Source: Pleurodeles waltl
Lineage: Eukaryota; Chordata; Amphibia; Caudata; Salamandridae
DNA length: 64,000 bases
NCBI RefSeq assembly: GCF_031143425.1
Contig: NC_090439.1
Coordinates: forward strand, 349,426,027 to 349,490,026
Reading direction: 5' to 3'
Part shown: positions 1 through 10,754 of the stretch, piece by piece
Layout of the letters: each line of letters begins with the position of its first letter
How positions within the stretch are numbered: position 1 is the first letter of the stretch
Position numbers and translations under genes: made by a program
Notes under the pieces: model-generated
Told to the model about the DNA's origin: nothing
Databases searched by the model: none
What the model saw: the letters and a program-made list of their open reading frames with translations, nothing else

Positions 1-1149
1 AAAAAGACAGCAGATCACTGTTATTCAGCCATGGTCCACATAGTGATGTGTCAGTTAAATATACACCAATAAGCCACACTGCGCTGTAATTCACTATATT
101 TCGCTGGGAGCAGCATTAGCCCTTCGGATGTTTGCAACACACCTCTGTGGCCAGAAGCCCTTCTGTCTGGCTAGTCTCCCACTGATTGGGAAGAGACATG
201 AGCAGGTACTATTCTGGGGTTGAATATTGCAATAATAAATATAAAAATTGCAGCTGTGTTTTGTGCACATGTTCTGCTTAGGTTAGAAATAGAGGTCTGG
301 GGGATCTGTAGCCTCTGCACAGTTCACCAAGTAAGCTGAATGTCAAAAGCTAGAATCTCAGCAAAGTTAACATGGTTCTTTATCCATCCAAAGTCGATGG
401 TCTAGTTTATGGTGCGCTCTATGAAAATGGTAAGCACCATATTGTGGCATGACAACACCTCTTGTTTGCTCCTTTGAGGTATTTCCCATCTTTTTCACAC
501 CTTAAAAATGCTATTTCCTTGCTGGAAGAGGTTTGAAAGCAAATGCAAATTAGCCTCCACGACAGACGGGGAAAAGGTAACTTTCCAAAAGTTACATTTC
601 CTTAATATTTATTAAAATCCTGGCTCCACCATGGAATTGGATTTTGTAATGCTTATATACACATATTTTTCTGGCTTGTCCCATTCCTGAGGTTCAGGAT
701 TAGGAATTTTATCTGTACTCTTGTTTTCTGCATAGGACAGATAGGCCTGCCACAGTGAAAAATATATTTTTGGGGCAACTCACTGTAAAGCAGACAACTT
801 CAAACTGTAGGTCATGCCCCCTGGTGGTCCAAGTCTCCATCCCCAGGTAGCACTAATGTGTCTGCATCTACTTGTAAATTAAGATGGTCTGGAAGTGCAA
901 TTTTGCTTATCAGGTGTGTTTCCAGACTGTCTTCATTTACATACTGCAGACAATACAGCCCACTTCCGAAGGCAGTAGCTATGAACAGTGAAGCTGGAGC
1001 AGCGGAACTTGGATCCAGAGGTCTTCTGAGGGGCCAACTGTATGATAATGACTGTGTTTCTTTAAAAAAAGGGTATGGGGGTTCTATATGTCTGATAGCA
1101 TTACGTAGCTCATGGGAGCTAATTTGTTTTAGGAAAGAAAGATGTGGCC
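1..1149. other. no gene recognised
   Basis: AT-rich sequence with short chance reading frames only. I saw no exon with recognisable protein similarity, no tandem repeat and no clear transposon end. If the LAMA1 assignment further right is correct, this is intron 3 of that gene. Confidence 0.4.
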
Positions 1150-1325
1150 TAACAGAGAAAGCAACTAACTTTTGAACTGGGCAACCAGGTTCAAGTCCCA
1201 GTGTTGGCTCAATTCTTTGGGTAAATCACTTAATCGCCTCATGGCTAAGTAAAGGGAATCTGACCTTGTGTAACATAAATGTTGCACATGTAAAGCACTC
1301 CAATGCCCTTGGACGGACCAGCATA
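1150..1325 (+). repeat. degraded tRNA-derived SINE fragment
   Basis: A B-box-like promoter element (GGTTCAAGTCC, 1188-1198) is followed by a body whose end (about 1290-1310, 'gtaaagcactccaatgccc') resembles the 3' tails of SINEs mobilised by L2/CR1-type LINEs. The A-box half is not recognisable, so the copy is 5' degraded. What is seen is the B box and the tail-like motif; membership of a SINE family is inferred. Confidence 0.5.
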
Positions 1326-2161
1326 AACATCCAAAAAAAAAGGGTGGTGCAGCGAACCTGTTTCAAGATTGTTGTAATGATCAGGCATTATGGGAAAGGA
1401 GTGAAAGAGGCAGAGGAGATAGCCTGCTATTCTGGGCAGCAGCTATTGTTATTGCAGTGGTTGCAGTTGCACTGGGGTCCAGGAATGCAAGGTGATCCCA
1501 ATACTCCAATCAATAGGAGCAGAATGTTCTAGTCAATTTCTGTTTTTGTTTAATGAATTTGCTCTTTTATAAGTCTCAGACTAACTGTGGATTATAAGGT
1601 ATAGAAAAGGTCTCCCTGAAAAGAGCTCATAAACCTGTATCATGCGCTCAGCCCTGCCACTCCTCTCTCTTACTCCTTGCCTTAAAAATTTGGAGGGGGG
1701 CCTGACTTCAAAATATTCTGCTTTGGGAGACGCAGAGCAAATACGTTTGAAGACTTCAGCTGTAAGGCCAGTTTAACATAAAATTTCTACATGCCATTCT
1801 TTACTTTTAAATACCTTGCCTTTCAGACTACAAGGCCTACAAAGAGGTGACATTATCTGAAAATAAGGTTTAGACCTGTCAAAAGGATTTATTTTGCGAG
1901 GGTCAATTGCAGTTTTTGCACTGCTATATTCAGGCTACAATGGTAGGCCCAAAAGCCATGTTCAACATGATCAATGTAATGATATTGCACAAAAGGTACT
2001 GCAGTCCCCTCGTGGCACTAAACACACAGGCCCTGGGTACACTTTGTATCATATATTAATAACTTATAAGTAAGTTAAGTATGCCAATTAGGGATATGCC
2101 AGTTTCATCATGTTGAAAGGAGGAGCGCAAGCACTTTACCACTGGGTAGCAGGGACTCGGA
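1326..2161. other. no gene recognised
   Basis: Intronic-looking sequence without recognisable coding similarity or clear repeat boundaries. It lies between the degraded SINE and the 920-bp Harbinger-like element. Confidence 0.4.
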
Positions 2162-3081
2162 GGGGCATATTTATACTCTGTTTGCACCAAATTAGCGTAA
2201 TTTTTTTATATTCTAATTCAGTGCAAAACTAACTCCATAATTATACATTGGCGCTAGACCCGTCTAGTGCCAAATTTATGGAGTTAAAGTCATTTTTGGA
2301 CGTGGAAACCTAGCCTGCCTTAATGAGATGTGCGGTAGGCGTTCCGTGCAATAAATGACTGTATGGCCTTAACGCCATATTTATACTCCTGCGCAAAAAT
2401 GGTGCACGGGAAAGAGGAAGGGTCAAGAAATGGTGCAAAGCTTGCTTTGCCCCATTTTGTAACGCCTGGGTCAGGGCAGGTGTGAAGGGAATTGTGGGCC
2501 TATTCCCATGGTGGAACACTATAGAATAAGCCCACAGGTACCCTCCCAGGCCCCAGGGACCCCCCACCCACACCAGAGAGACAGCGGAGGATGGGGATCC
2601 CATCCCAGATAAGTACAGTTAAGTACAGGTGAGTATTTTATTTTTTAAAGTGCCATAGGGAGCCCTAAAATGGGGCCCCATACATGGCACTGGGTGCAAT
2701 GGCCATGCCCAGGGGACCCTGGTCCCCTGTGCTGGCCACTGGGGTGGTGGGCATGACTCCTGTCTTCTCTAAGACAGGAGTCATGTGCTATGGATGGTTT
2801 TGCATCAGAAAATGACTCTAGGCAGGTTAGAGTCATTTTATTTATTTTTTTACTCTTACCTGCCTAATGTCATTTTTTGGTGCAAAACCCACTTCTCCCA
2901 CACAGCCAACCCCACCGACTAACATCATTTATTTTACACTAGCCTACCCTTTGTACGGGCTTGCACCAGTCCATAAATATTGTGCCCGGCTGGTGCACAG
3001 AAATGGTGCAAGCCGGTGCTAAAATTTTTGGTGTAAAACTGCGTAAGTGCAGTTTTGCACCAAAAAGTATAAATCAGGGCC
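2162..3081. mobile_element. Harbinger-like non-autonomous DNA transposon, 920 bp
   Basis: The element starts GGGGCATATTTATACT and ends AGTATAAATCAGGGCC, which are imperfect inverted termini. It aligns by eye along its length with the element at 54310-55229, also 920 bp, including the CTCTGTTTGC sub-terminal stretch and an internal hairpin (arms 2753-2766 and 2771-2784). No transposase is encoded. A target duplication is not clear at this copy, but the sister copy has TTA on both sides, which fits PIF/Harbinger insertion. The family assignment is inferred from the termini and the 3-bp duplication. Confidence 0.7.
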
Positions 3082-3164
3082 AGAGTTCTTTAGCCAGTAA
3101 AAATGGTTAAGTCAAAAATCTGGGGGTACATCATGCAAAAGATGGTTATTTCCTGCGAAGGGGT

Positions 3165-3450
3165 AGATCACTGGAAAGAACATGCACTCTTGCCTGGTGC
3201 GTTTAACCATAAATAACATAGTAGTGCTTGAAAAGCAAGCAGCAGAAGCATACAGGCCAGCCAGTCAAGAGAGATGGCAAAGAGGTTATGCTCCATGGCA
3301 GGGACTAACACAAGATTGATAAGCTGGGACACAAATAAAAAACATGAAAATGAGAGTGACCGGAAAGCAACCAATGGTACTCAATGTGTGAACGTCAAGC
3401 CCCAGTAGGTTCTTGGTAAGTCCACAATATGTCTTTCATCTCAACCTACC
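3165..3450. repeat. unclassified dispersed repeat, copy A
   Basis: Scattered blocks match 16500-16790 in the same order: 'acatgcactct', 'agtagtgc(c/t)tgaaaa', 'aaccaatg', and a stretch around 'aagtcca-atatgtct'. No open frame or transposon end was identified. It could be the 3' part of an old LINE; this is not established. Confidence 0.4.
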
Positions 3451-3979
3451 TAAGAGGGCTGTTTGAATTGCCCATAACTTAATGAAACAGAGAAAGTAAA
3501 AATCATAGTATGCTGTATATTCTTCTCTGAAAGGTTTTGATTTGTAATAAATTAAATATTTGTGCAGAATCTAATTGTATTTACTTTTTCATGTGATAAA
3601 GCAACTTTATAAGTTTTGACTTGCAAATCAGTGGTGCCTCTAACAACATGGCTTACTATTCGAAATTTTCACTTCTAAATGTGCTACACATCACGCTACG
3701 TGTCAATTTTTTGAAAGTTATACTAGTGTAATACTTATTTACTATGATATTTAGACCCAATCACTACAATAAAAACAAGTGCAATCAGTATTTGTGTCGT
3801 ATTACAGCAATTATACAAATTAGGAGCTGAGGGAAAATTGTGCTTTCTACTCTTTTTGTGCTCACATATTTGTTGTTAGATCTTAAAACACTGGAATAAC
3901 AACAACACATGAAAAATGGGCACAAGAACAATTTTTAAAATGCTACTTCTCATATTTACAAACCAATGTGGAAATCAGG
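3451..3979. other. AT-rich stretch, nothing recognised
   Basis: No coding similarity, tandem array or transposon end was seen in this AT-rich interval. Confidence 0.4.
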
Positions 3980-4856
3980 AATAAAATCAACCCAGAGACC
4001 CCAGAAAAAACATGATTTGGCACCTTGTTTTAAAACAACCCCCACATTTACTAATGCTTCACACAACGCATGGCAGTAGACAAAGTTGCTGCGGTGCGGT
4101 GCGTGAAAGGGTGAGAGAAAAAATGCTCCATATTTACAAAGATATGGGTAATTTCTGCTCTTTCCTTGCACTGGAGCCCTGTGTGCTGCCCAGTGCGAAT
4201 GCAGGCATCCTTGCACCATAGAGCAAGGGTGTCTGCGTTATGGGCAGCAGTGTTTTTGTGCAGGTAGGGACACCTGCTGAACAAAAACAATCCTTAGAGC
4301 AGTGGTATCCAAACTTTTTAATGCCGCGTCCCCCCTGTTAAAAAATAAAAATCATTGCCCCACCTCAGAATTTTTCACAATTATTTTATAAAGAAGGCAA
4401 TGTTTAAATATGTGTAGACCTAGTTAAACATTGCAGTTAAGTACTCTTACCCTTTACAAAATGCAATAACATGCTTCTGTTTAAAACAAAGCTCTTTTAT
4501 CTGTATAATGCTTCTTTTGGCCAGTGTCTGTCCCCCCCCTCCCCCGGGATCACTTGAGGCCCCCATAGGGTGGCCCACCTCCCAGTTTGAAGACCTCTGC
4601 CTTAGAGGCAATGTCCCCTTTCTATGTGTGTTGCAGAATGCAGTACACGTTAAAAGAGGAAATAACGAGGGGAAATAAAGATATTCCTCCTCAGTATGAC
4701 TCACGGGGAAGGCATACCATTTTGATGTACTCCCAGGACTACTAGCTTTATTAAATCTAGGAATGCACCAAAATGCGTGGGTGGATACATGGGAATGCCC
4801 ATTCTCCACACATGAAACGTCATAAGAGCAACAGAAAGGCTTCATAAATCTGGGCC
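3980..4856. mobile_element. Harbinger-like element interrupted by a hAT element
   Basis: The right end (ATAAATCTGGGCC, finishing at 4856) resembles the termini of other elements in the window. The body around 4185-4245 (a 'gcaggcatccttgcaccat' block followed by 'gtgtctg') matches 38845-38885 of the element at 38634-39490. The left boundary is approximate. The block is split by a 300-bp hAT-type insertion at 4300-4599, so this element is older than that insertion. No transposase frame is present. Confidence 0.55.
4300..4599. mobile_element. hAT-type MITE, 300 bp, with 8-bp target duplication
   Basis: The ends are CAGTGGTATCCAAACTTTT on the left and the inverse of CAGAGGTCTTCAAACTGGG on the right. 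Both have the CAG(T/A)GG start typical of hAT transposons. The element is flanked by a perfect 8-bp direct repeat CCTTAGAG (4292-4299 and 4600-4607), the duplication length expected of hAT transposases. It is too short to encode a transposase and is therefore non-autonomous. It sits inside an older Harbinger-like element. Confidence 0.88.
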
Positions 4857-5843
4857 TGGATGTTAAAGGCCCCTTTAATTTGTACATCTGAAAGGTAATA
4901 TTCTGTTATAGACAGGGTGTGAATTGGTTGATCAAATAACAAATCACGGGAAGCAAAACAATGTATATAATTAATTTCAGAGAAGAAAACTTGCGCTTTT
5001 TTTGTCCATTATGAAATCCCAAATTGACCTTCCTATTCAGTGGTGCAATGAGCCCTGCCCTAACAGACAATGCCTATCCAAACTCTTGGAATCAAAATAA
5101 ATAAGGAATGTGCTATGTGTGTGAACAGCTACTTTATTAAATGACCACCTCCGGTTCCAACCAGAACCATTTACTCAATTAGTATTGCCAACACAACATG
5201 TTTTAGTCATATATTTCGTCTGTGCTTTTTTCCCAGGCTCTACTAAATGAAACCTTTGGTATTGCAATGACATCAATTTGCCTAATCGAATCAAGTCTCA
5301 GCCTAACGGAAGAGAAACAAAGAAGGTTTTCAGGGAAAAGAAAGAAGTAGATTTCAGGTCTTTTTTTCAACAAGTTGCTTTTGTAATTGTATCCAAGAGT
5401 TTGCATGTGAGGTATTCTATAGACGAGACCCTGCAACAGAAAATGTTCCATTACCCATGGTACCCAAACCTCTAAATTTGAGATTCTAGTCATCAGACCA
5501 GAATTATATTGTGACCTAATAAAGTGGGCACCTAGGCCAGATGAAAACGTTTGCCAAGAAAGCACTGTTTACCCATATTAGTCCATCAACTGAAAACATA
5601 AAAACTAACACGCTTCCTCAATACCATGAGGCAGAGAGAAAGGCAATCACTACAAGCAGAACAGTACAATGCAGAAATATGCTCATGTTGCCACCTCCTA
5701 AATGCCCTAAACCAGAGGCATCTACTTCCTAATGCCTTATCAGACATCTTCTACCTAACTGCACCAGTTACTGGCTGTAGCTGCTCAATCTCTTCTGAAA
5801 ATGGGATTGGAAAAATAAATAAGTTAGTACGCTAGTTGAACGC
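4857..5843. other. no gene recognised
   Basis: AT-rich sequence with short chance frames. No exon or repeat boundary could be supported. Confidence 0.4.
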
Positions 5844-8167
5844 TGTAAGAAAATGGATGTACTATTTGGCACGTTGGGGCATTACCTTGCAATACACTCA
5901 CTTTTGTCTCCTTGGGTCCAGTCAACCTTCAGCTCAACCCTTTGGTAGTTATGGCACAGAGCAGCACGGCTTAGCAAAGGAAGAATTGTAAAGCACTTAA
6001 TGGAACTGTGTGTAAAGCATTTAACAATACCGAACAATGGAATAAGATAAAGTCACGAAACAATAAAGAGACACAACAGCAATTTATAAAATTAGAGCCT
6101 ATTTTTATGTCTTTTTAGAGTCCTTGCAGAAGAAAATCTGTAGCATGGTTCCAGAGATATTCATTTTTAAGCATTTAAAAACTTTAACATCAAGTGCAAA
6201 TATGCATTGGCAAGTCAAAACTTTTCAAACTTTTGAATACTTTGTTAAAGTTTGATACACTGAGTTCAGCAACTCCGACCCAGGATGGGCTACCAAATCC
6301 AACAATATAGAGGTCGAGGAATCTTTGAAGGATACTTTGTGCAGTTACCTGTCCACCAGAGTGTTTTAAAAGTGAGTTCCAAACTTTACAGTACAGCAGC
6401 CATTGAGTTCTATGGAGTGATCCTGATGCCGATTGAGGCAGGCTTAAGGATGCTCAATGAATGCTCCAGATGCTGTGCGGTCAATTTAGTTGAAGTCCAA
6501 TCAGGTCCTTGGTCCACGGGTGAGTGGGGGCAACTCCAGCCAAGGATCTCAGGGTCCCATGAAGTCCTCTATGCAGGGGTCAAAGCACTGCTGATGCAGA
6601 TCTTTAGTTCTTGCAACACAGCGGTTCCCATGCAAATCTTTGGTGGGGGCTAGTGTCCGTTAGGGTGGATGAATTCAGTCACAACCAATACCCATGGATC
6701 CATCAAATTCGGGTGCAACTTCTGTCCGTTGAAGTGCCTGGTAGTGGCAAAAGAGCTTTGGTGGCTACCAGGAATGGGGTTTGGGCTCTCCCAGCTTTAA
6801 TGTCCCCAATGCCGTTCTGGTGGGGCAGCCAACTGACTCTTGGAGTCTCTACTTTGGATTGGGGCTGAGAATCAACTTTGTCCTGAGTCAGGCATGCAGA
6901 TCAGGGTCCAAGCTCTGCTAGCTCAAAGTGCAGCAGGTGCACTCACTTTGGCATTGCAGCCTCTGTTTGTCCGCTTCCAAAAGGTGCAGGGTGGTCTTCT
7001 TCTCATCCTTCATCGGAATACAATGAATACTGAAGCTTTAGATGCCAGGGGTACCCATTATATCCCAGTAAAGTGCCCCAAGAGGACAGCGCGGTCACTA
7101 GCCAATGGGCTTGTAAGTCCCATCCTATCTGGTCGACACACTTCTGGCGATGTGTGGCATATGGCTATCCCAGAGTACATCTTGCATGCCACAACTAACA
7201 TGGCTGAAGTCTTCCTTGAGTGTGGGGGCTTGGTAAGACAGTCCTGGTGGTGTGGTTTCCATGGGTAGCACACCCATGGAAAACTGGTTCTGAAACCGGT
7301 TTCCTTTTCCTTGGCCCAGACCCTAACCTGTCTATGAGAAACAAAAGGCTTCCTGTGTGGAAGTGTTGTCACAGCAGCCTTTCAAAGGCGGTATCACTCT
7401 TGGATAATTGCCTTTTGGGTTAACACCCTTTGCAGTCCATCCTTTGGGTGGGGGTCACACCTACAGTGTGGCAACAGCCTTTGTTTTCCAGGCAGGAATA
7501 AACTTGGGTTAGACATAAATATTGACTGTACCATTGGGTCGCATTTGTGGAACCCTTTAATTTGATACCTTGCATGACATAGTTAGGTAGCCTTTGTCAG
7601 GTGTTAGACGCATTGGAGTGCCACCCGTTACAGCTGCAATTACCTTATAATGTTCCATAACTGTCCTCAGCAAACACCAACACTTAAGGGCTTTGCTGTA
7701 TAGACATATCAGAAAATACATGTCTGTCTTAACAAAATACAGCTCCTTGCCATGGAGCTTCATAGGACTGCTTTAGAAGAGATTTACATATATAGTTAAG
7801 GGAATAGATGACTTTGACATTAGAGGTAATGGCAGTAGTGTGTGCAGTGCATGCACAGCCTCTTCAGTCTAGAATGGCAGCTGAAAGTCATGCACAGAGG
7901 CACAACCAGTGCTGCAGCTCTTGTGTGGAAAGACAGCCTTACATGCCCTTGGAAACTGGGGACCTTATAATAGGGACGTATAGGTAAGTCAGCACATGCC
8001 AATTAGGAGTACCATATTAAACATACAATTTTGAAAGGGGAAAGAACACTGTCACTGAGGTCTGGACAGCAGACCTCAGTGCACGTTCAAAGCTGAAAAT
8101 CAGCAGTTAGTAGTCCAGAAATGTGGCAAAAAGTTGGGGGGACCTGCAGAAAGCCTGTTTCTTTACA
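5844..8167 (-). mobile_element. solo LTR of a Ty3/gypsy-type element, minus strand
   Basis: The block is bounded by TGTAAGAAA on the left and TTTCTTTACA on the right, i.e. TG...CA with short inverted ends. Read on the minus strand, its first few hundred bases follow the same layout as the LTRs of the intact element at 26252-36666: a TTTTTGCC motif, then a CTGAGG(C/T)CTGCT palindromic stretch, then CAGTGTTCTTTCCC. At 2324 bp its length is also similar. Flanking pentamers are AACGC and AATGT, an imperfect duplication differing at two C/T positions. No internal retroelement coding lies beside it, so it is a solo LTR left by LTR-LTR recombination. Confidence 0.7.
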
Positions 8168-9443
8168 AATGTGAAGTAACACAATAGGAAGCCAGCACCA
8201 TAAGGTACAATGATGCTCATTGTAGTGCAGAAAACCCAGGTGCTGTTTCTAGCTTTTCCACTTGACCTCACTGTGAGATATACAGTAATTTTGTTACTAT
8301 CTCCTTATTCTGCTTCTTATGATGCCTTCAATGATGCATTTCTGAATGCCTTTGACTCTCACTATTCCCCATAATCTAAAGGCCCTCTCCCCTATTCTGC
8401 TGTAAATATTTTAGTAGGTTGATATTTGTCACCTCTGTATTCTGACACATGCCCGAGAGCAGGCCTTGTTTAAGCTTGCCTCATGCTTTTTCAATGAGGC
8501 CCATTAACTTGTAAAGGTTAAAACATCTATGTGACTCACCGCAGAAATCGTTAGGTCTTCTAGGTGTAGAGTAAGGAAAACTGCAATAAAATGGAACTTA
8601 AAAGAGTCCAGTGCTCACAACCTCTAGGAACCTTAGATGTAAACTCCAGTGTCAAACACCCAGAAGAAACTTGGTTTTACTTACAATGAGGAGAAAATCA
8701 AAAGAATTTCTGAAAGTTAAAAACTTCCAAGCCCTCCTTAGTGCTGCCATTCACCTGCACCAAGACTCTGTTTATAATGACACTGGCAATGATGCAGTGA
8801 TAGAGATCAACTCTGTAAATGAAGTCACAGATGATTAAAATTGATATACTACTGTAGTTTCCTGCTGGTGGGAACTATTTAGGGAAATATTGGGAAACGC
8901 CAGGAATTGCGAATCAGCAACAACAGGAATACTTGGTGAAATATGTCAAAGCTTCCAGTTCATGTTAGAATCAAATGTAATATTTTGACACTGGTTCTAT
9001 TTCTCTCTTTGGATAAACTCTAGTGTTGGAAGGAAAGGCTACAACTTTAGAGGTGGGGCAGAATGCTTATGTTAAATAACAAGAGCGAGGGTAAGGGTTT
9101 CAGTGCTATAGAAAAACACAATGGCAATGAGGTTGATTTCAAATTCCAGCAGACCATGATTCAAGCAGAACTTCAGGACGTTTCCCATCCAGTAATACTT
9201 CACTCGTATTCAAAAAGTATATCCATCCCCAGGTTGAAAAACAATTGCCATGGGACAAAAAAATGATCAACAATGCATGACATAATCAAAATAACAATCA
9301 GCATTCCCAGGTTCCAGTGCAATCCCTCCCTATATCACTTCAGTCACATTCAGGTTATGTATTAACATATGCAGAATAATTAAGTATGGCACTTGTAGAC
9401 TTCTGTATGAAGACCTTGACAGCTATTAGGTAGAGGAACTCTC
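8168..9443. other. no gene recognised
   Basis: Short frames at 8611-8838 and 9063-9266 have no recognisable protein similarity and no splice context that persuaded me. I treat the interval as intronic. Confidence 0.4.
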
Positions 9444-10030
9444 TAAGGGGCAGATTTAAAAGCCGCTGGCACCTCCTTGTGCCACATTAGTGTCATTTTT
9501 TTACACTAATGTGCCCAACAAGGCCAAAAACGCTGTGCGAAATTTACAAAGTGGTGTAATGTAATCATGCGCCAGACATAATGGGGGTTATTCCAACTTT
9601 GGAGGAAGTGGTAATCCGTCCCAAAAGTGACGGTAAAGTGACGGATATATCACCAGCCGTATTACGAGTCCATTATATCCTATGGAACTCGTAATACGGC
9701 TGGTGGTAAATCCGTCACATTTGGGACGGATTACCACCTCCTCCAAAGTTGCAATAACCCCCAATGTATGCAAAGGGGATGTTCCCTCATTACGAGTCCC
9801 GAAAAAATGGCGGAAAGATATTTCTTTGCATCATTTTGTTCAGAAGGCACATCATTGTTTAAAATGGGCCTCAATGGCCTTTGGAGGATTAGCATCATAC
9901 TTTTTTATGCTAATCCTGCAAAGCTCTGAACTAGAGTAAAAAAAACTTTGATGCTAGTTCCCTAACTACCACCATGGTGTGTCACATCTTAGATATGGCA
10001 CACACATGGTGGCGTTAGGGGGGCACTAAG
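9444..10030. repeat. older MITE-like repeat split by the 9583-9762 insertion
   Basis: It begins GGGGCAGATTTAAAAG after CTAA, in the style of the other short DNA transposons here. It contains a palindromic 'cattagtgtcatttttttacactaatg' stretch. The sequences left and right of the insertion join cleanly across the AAT target duplication. The right end is uncertain (drawn where 'gcgttagggggg' ends). Confidence 0.4.
9583..9762. mobile_element. palindromic MITE, 180 bp, 3-bp target duplication
   Basis: The element is almost a single long palindrome. GGGGGTTATTCCAACTTTGG at the left matches the inverse of the right end with one visible difference. The complementary arms (GTAATCCGTCCC... and ...GGGACGGATTAC; CGTATTACGAGT and ACTCGTAATACG) meet at the centre near 9677. 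AAT flanks both ends (9580-9582 and 9763-9765). A transcript could fold into a hairpin about 90 bp long. No coding capacity; superfamily not certain. Confidence 0.8.
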
Positions 10031-10686
10031 GTGGCTTGTTTCAGGCTTTTAGATGCATGTACTGTCAGGAGTTTGTGGATCAATTGAGATTTGCTTATAG
10101 CATGACCTTTCCTTTCTGTGAAGAAAGGTTTGTCTACAAGCTTCTATAAAATTACTATAGTAAGTCAAGGGCACCAGTAAGTCTGTTTGATGAAAAGGTG
10201 ACCCTGCTGCAATTACCTCTTCAACTGTTATGTTTTTACTATCCTTTTGAGTTTTGTGCATCCAGATATCCAACCTTTGAACAATATGGTAGAATAAGAG
10301 TCTGTCACAGGAAGTCAAAACACTCCTTCGTCCCCTCACTGGAAAGTCTGATTCTGTCTCATACAGCAGACCACATCAACAACTGGCAACGATATCCAGA
10401 TAGTAAGAAGTTATTTTTGGCTATGCCATGCCCCTTACTTCCCCAATACCAATGTTTGTTCTTGTTTTTTTGCTTTGAGACCCCATTGCAAGATGGGTAA
10501 TCCTCTTTGCGCTTTAGAAAATTGAGAATGTGGCAGTCAAATAGAAAACACAAAATACAGTCCATAGATAATATTATTTGACTGATTTGGAATCTAATCT
10601 GTTACAGAACATAAAGTCATTTTAAAGCAATGGCAAACAGCAGCGAAGGAACAACTGTAGGGAAGGAGTGACATACTAGCTAACTA

Positions 10687-10754
10687 GGGCCATATGTACG
10701 AAAGCTTTTTCCCATAGACACAGAATGGGTAAAATCCTTTGGTACATCTGGCCC
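10687..10754. mobile_element. very short MITE (68 bp)
   Basis: GGGCCATATGTACGAAAG at the left is mirrored by TTTGGTACATCTGGCCC at the right. These are the same GGGCCA(T/G)(A/G)TGTA-type termini as the larger elements at 40848-41499 and 57489-57935. Flanking triplets are CTA and TTA, so the target duplication is imperfect. Probably an internal-deletion derivative of that family. Confidence 0.6.
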
